Source: Xenorhabdus szentirmaii DSM 16338 (lineage in GTDB: Bacteria > Pseudomonadota > Gammaproteobacteria > Enterobacterales > Enterobacteriaceae). From it: a stretch of 64,000 nucleotides of DNA. The stretch is taken from assembly GCF_002632585.1 (NCBI RefSeq), contig NZ_NIBV01000001.1, positions 996,897-1,060,896 of the forward strand, given 5' to 3'. The notes beneath the pieces are model-generated. The model saw nothing but the letters and a program-made list of their open reading frames with translations. It ran no database searches and was not told where the DNA came from. The position numbers were made by a program, and so were the translations under genes. Below are positions 62,272 to 64,000 of this stretch, piece by piece; position 1 is the first letter of the stretch, and the number at the start of each line of letters is the position of its first letter.

Positions 62272-63609
62272 TTAATGGGCATCAACAAACACCATTTTCA
62301 ATATGAAAAGCAGTGTGACGACCACAACACATAAGCTGATATCACGCCATTTTCCCGTGCCTAATTTCATCACGCAGTAAGCAACAAAGCCCAGCGCGAT
62401 GCCTTCAGTAATGGAAAAACTAAATGGCATCATCACCGCGGTAATAAAAGCCGGGACAGATTCTGTCAGGTCGTTCCATTTTACCCGCGTCAGGCTGGAG
62501 GTCATCAGAACGCCGACATAAACCAGTGCGCCTGCCGTGGCATAGGCTGGCACCATTCCCGCCAGCGGAGAGAAAAATATCACGAGCAGGAATAAGATAC
62601 CGACTACAACTGCCGTCAGGCCGGTACGCCCGCCGACAGACACGCCGGAAGAGCTTTCAACATAGGCCGTTACCGAAGACGTTCCAATATAAGATCCCAC
62701 AACAGAACTGATACTGTCTACATACAGTGCTTGTTTCATGCGCGGGAATTTACCGTCACGGTCTGCCAGCCCTGCTTTATCCGTTACGCCAATTAATGTG
62801 CCGGAGGAATCAAACAAGTTCACCAACATGAACGAAAAAATAACGCCCGCCAACGTGATATCCAATGCACCTTTCACATCAACATTACCGACCACGCTCA
62901 TGATGCTGGGGGGGAAGTCAAAAATACCGCGATATTTGACATCTCCCATCATCAGGCCGATCCCTGTCGTCACAACAATGGAAATGAGCACTGCGGCATG
63001 GAAATTGCGGGCTGCTAAAATGGCAATGGTGAAAAAACCTAATGTTCCCAGCAGGACGTTATGGGAAGCGAAATTGCCAATTGAGACTATGGTGTCTGGA
63101 TTGGGGACGATAATATCTGCGTTTTTCAGCCCCATCATGGCAATGAAAAGGCCGATACCGCTGGTGATCCCCACTCGCAGGCTCAACGGAATATTGGCTA
63201 TCATCCAGTAACGGATACGAAAGAGCGTTAAGAGCAGCAAGCCAATAGCTCCCCAGAAAATAGCGCCCATTGCAACCTGCCATGAAATGCCCATCGCACC
63301 TACCACGACAAAGGCAAAAAGGGCATTCAGTCCCATTGCTGGGGCAACGGCAATGGGGAGATTAGCCAGCAATCCCATCAGAATACTGCCCACCGCAGCA
63401 ATTAAGCAGGTTGTGACAAATACCGCCTCAATATCCATTCCTGCTTTTGACAAAATTTGTGGGTTAACAAAGACGATATAGACCATTGTTAGAAAGGTTG
63501 TCAGCCCGGCGACCATTTCAGTGCGTACTGTGGTGCCATGCTCTTCTAATTTAAACACGCGCTGAAGCAAGCCCTGACGATTTCCAGAGCCAGAATTGAT
63601 TGTGCTCAT
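62272..63609 (-). CDS. adeP: Adenine permease AdeP (NCS2/AzgA family)
   Basis: A 445-residue inner-membrane purine:proton symporter nearly collinear with E. coli AdeP (YieG). Conserved parts are EHGTTVRTEMVAGLTTFLTM, ANLPIAVAPAMGLNALFAF, LVNLFDSSGTLIGVTDKAGL and AYVESSSGVSVGGRTGL. The ending VFVDAH matches as well. It converges with the GT39-like gene and lies downstream of a TetR-type regulator on the same strand, 95 bases away. Confidence 0.94.
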   Translation of the reverse strand: MSTINSGSGNRQGLLQRVFKLEEHGTTVRTEMVAGLTTFLTMVYIVFVNPQILSKAGMDIEAVFVTTCLIAAVGSILMGLLANLPIAVAPAMGLNALFAFVVVGAMGISWQVAMGAIFWGAIGLLLLTLFRIRYWMIANIPLSLRVGITSGIGLFIAMMGLKNADIIVPNPDTIVSIGNFASHNVLLGTLGFFTIAILAARNFHAAVLISIVVTTGIGLMMGDVKYRGIFDFPPSIMSVVGNVDVKGALDITLAGVIFSFMLVNLFDSSGTLIGVTDKAGLADRDGKFPRMKQALYVDSISSVVGSYIGTSSVTAYVESSSGVSVGGRTGLTAVVVGILFLLVIFFSPLAGMVPAYATAGALVYVGVLMTSSLTRVKWNDLTESVPAFITAVMMPFSFSITEGIALGFVAYCVMKLGTGKWRDISLCVVVVTLLFILKMVFVDAH

Positions 63610-63704
63610 GTATGTAGTTTCCCAAAAAACGAAGTTTTCAACTTATCCTACAGGAAACCCATAAAAATCGTTAATCTCTCCATACATATTTAATGCAGCT
63701 TGTC

Positions 63705-64000
63705 TCATTCAGCATGAGTTGAAGCATCAGAAGAAATGTCGTCAGGTGGCATGGTTGCCAGTATATCGTCAAACATATCCCTCCATTCTTCTGGACTAAT
63801 ATCCATTAAACCGAAAAATCGCAGAATAAATGCGCCTTCTGTCGCCAGAAATGCCAAACGTGCCTGCCGCCCTTCTTCAGTTGTCATGTCCAGACCGGCA
63901 AAGCGCTGGCGATACCAGATCCGGGTTGATTCAAGATGCTCCGGTGTCTGTATCAATGCGGCCAGAAGCCCCGCAGCCTTTGCCGTTGATGCTTCATCCG
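63705..64000 (-). CDS. TetR/AcrR-family regulator, C-terminal part (5' end outside window)
   Basis: The visible ~97 codons are the C-terminal ligand-binding domain of a TetR-type repressor: LLAALIQTPEHLESTRIWYRQ, then QARLAFLATEGAFILRFFGL. The frame continues open to base 64000, so the DNA-binding domain lies beyond the window. The target is unknown. Its position upstream of adeP is suggestive only. Confidence 0.75.
   Translation of the reverse strand, partial: DEASTAKAAGLLAALIQTPEHLESTRIWYRQRFAGLDMTTEEGRQARLAFLATEGAFILRFFGLMDISPEEWRDMFDDILATMPPDDISSDASTHAE

Overview
The window looks like a chromosomal segment of an entomopathogenic enterobacterium, most likely Xenorhabdus (Morganellaceae). 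Three things suggest this. The housekeeping genes (pckA, yhiN-pitA-uspB-uspA, rsmJ-prlC, glnA-glnL-glnG, hemN-yihI, adeP) closely resemble their enterobacterial counterparts. The accessory content includes a LecA/PllA-like lectin of the Photorhabdus/Xenorhabdus type, a PI-PLC-like protein and an unusual LuxC/LuxE-type gene cluster. The accessory genes are AT-rich and several are broken.

Layout, left to right. 1-1.6 kb: the 3' part of pckA. 1.6-6.4 kb: a LecA-like lectin gene bracketed by two ~230-bp direct repeats that are damaged copies of one secreted-protein gene, then a pirin and a frameshifted AlbA_2/ATPase gene. 6.4-15.1 kb: a compact four-gene operon (LuxE-like acyl-protein synthetase, LuxC-PaaK fusion, PaaK-like ligase, GNAT), followed upstream by an MFS exporter and a divergent LysR gene. 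It reads as an undescribed small-molecule pathway that makes and uses an aldehyde or acyl-thioester. 15.2-16.9 kb: an AAA ATPase plus a partner gene interrupted by a stop codon, resembling a decayed defence module. 17-26.8 kb: core genes ending in selC (tRNA-Sec).

26.76-41.02 kb is a P4-like satellite or genomic island integrated in selC. It has att repeats at both ends, a selC-type integrase, AlpA, a P4-alpha-type primase/helicase and an adjacent cluster of GGTGAACAG iterons. In place of satellite packaging genes it carries an orphan type VI secretion module: tssF, vgrG, a DUF4123 adaptor, a candidate caspase-like effector, a membrane-anchored candidate immunity protein, an unknown protein and PAAR. 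The vgrG to immunity genes are linked by successive ATGA overlaps. The effector start carries an A-tract frameshift. A non-coding stretch, a structured-RNA candidate and a Ner-like regulator lie before the right att site.

41-52.5 kb is mixed: small accessory genes, an LprI-like protein, a PI-PLC-like protein, treBC for trehalose uptake, a LysR regulator and a split-transporter/M20 amidohydrolase operon. 52.5-64 kb is core. It holds the nitrogen-regulation locus with NtrC sites, a sigma-54 promoter and an unusual triple repeat in the glnA leader, then an unknown AT-rich gene, hemN, a small membrane protein, yihI, a GT39-like membrane protein, adeP and the end of a TetR gene that leaves the window.
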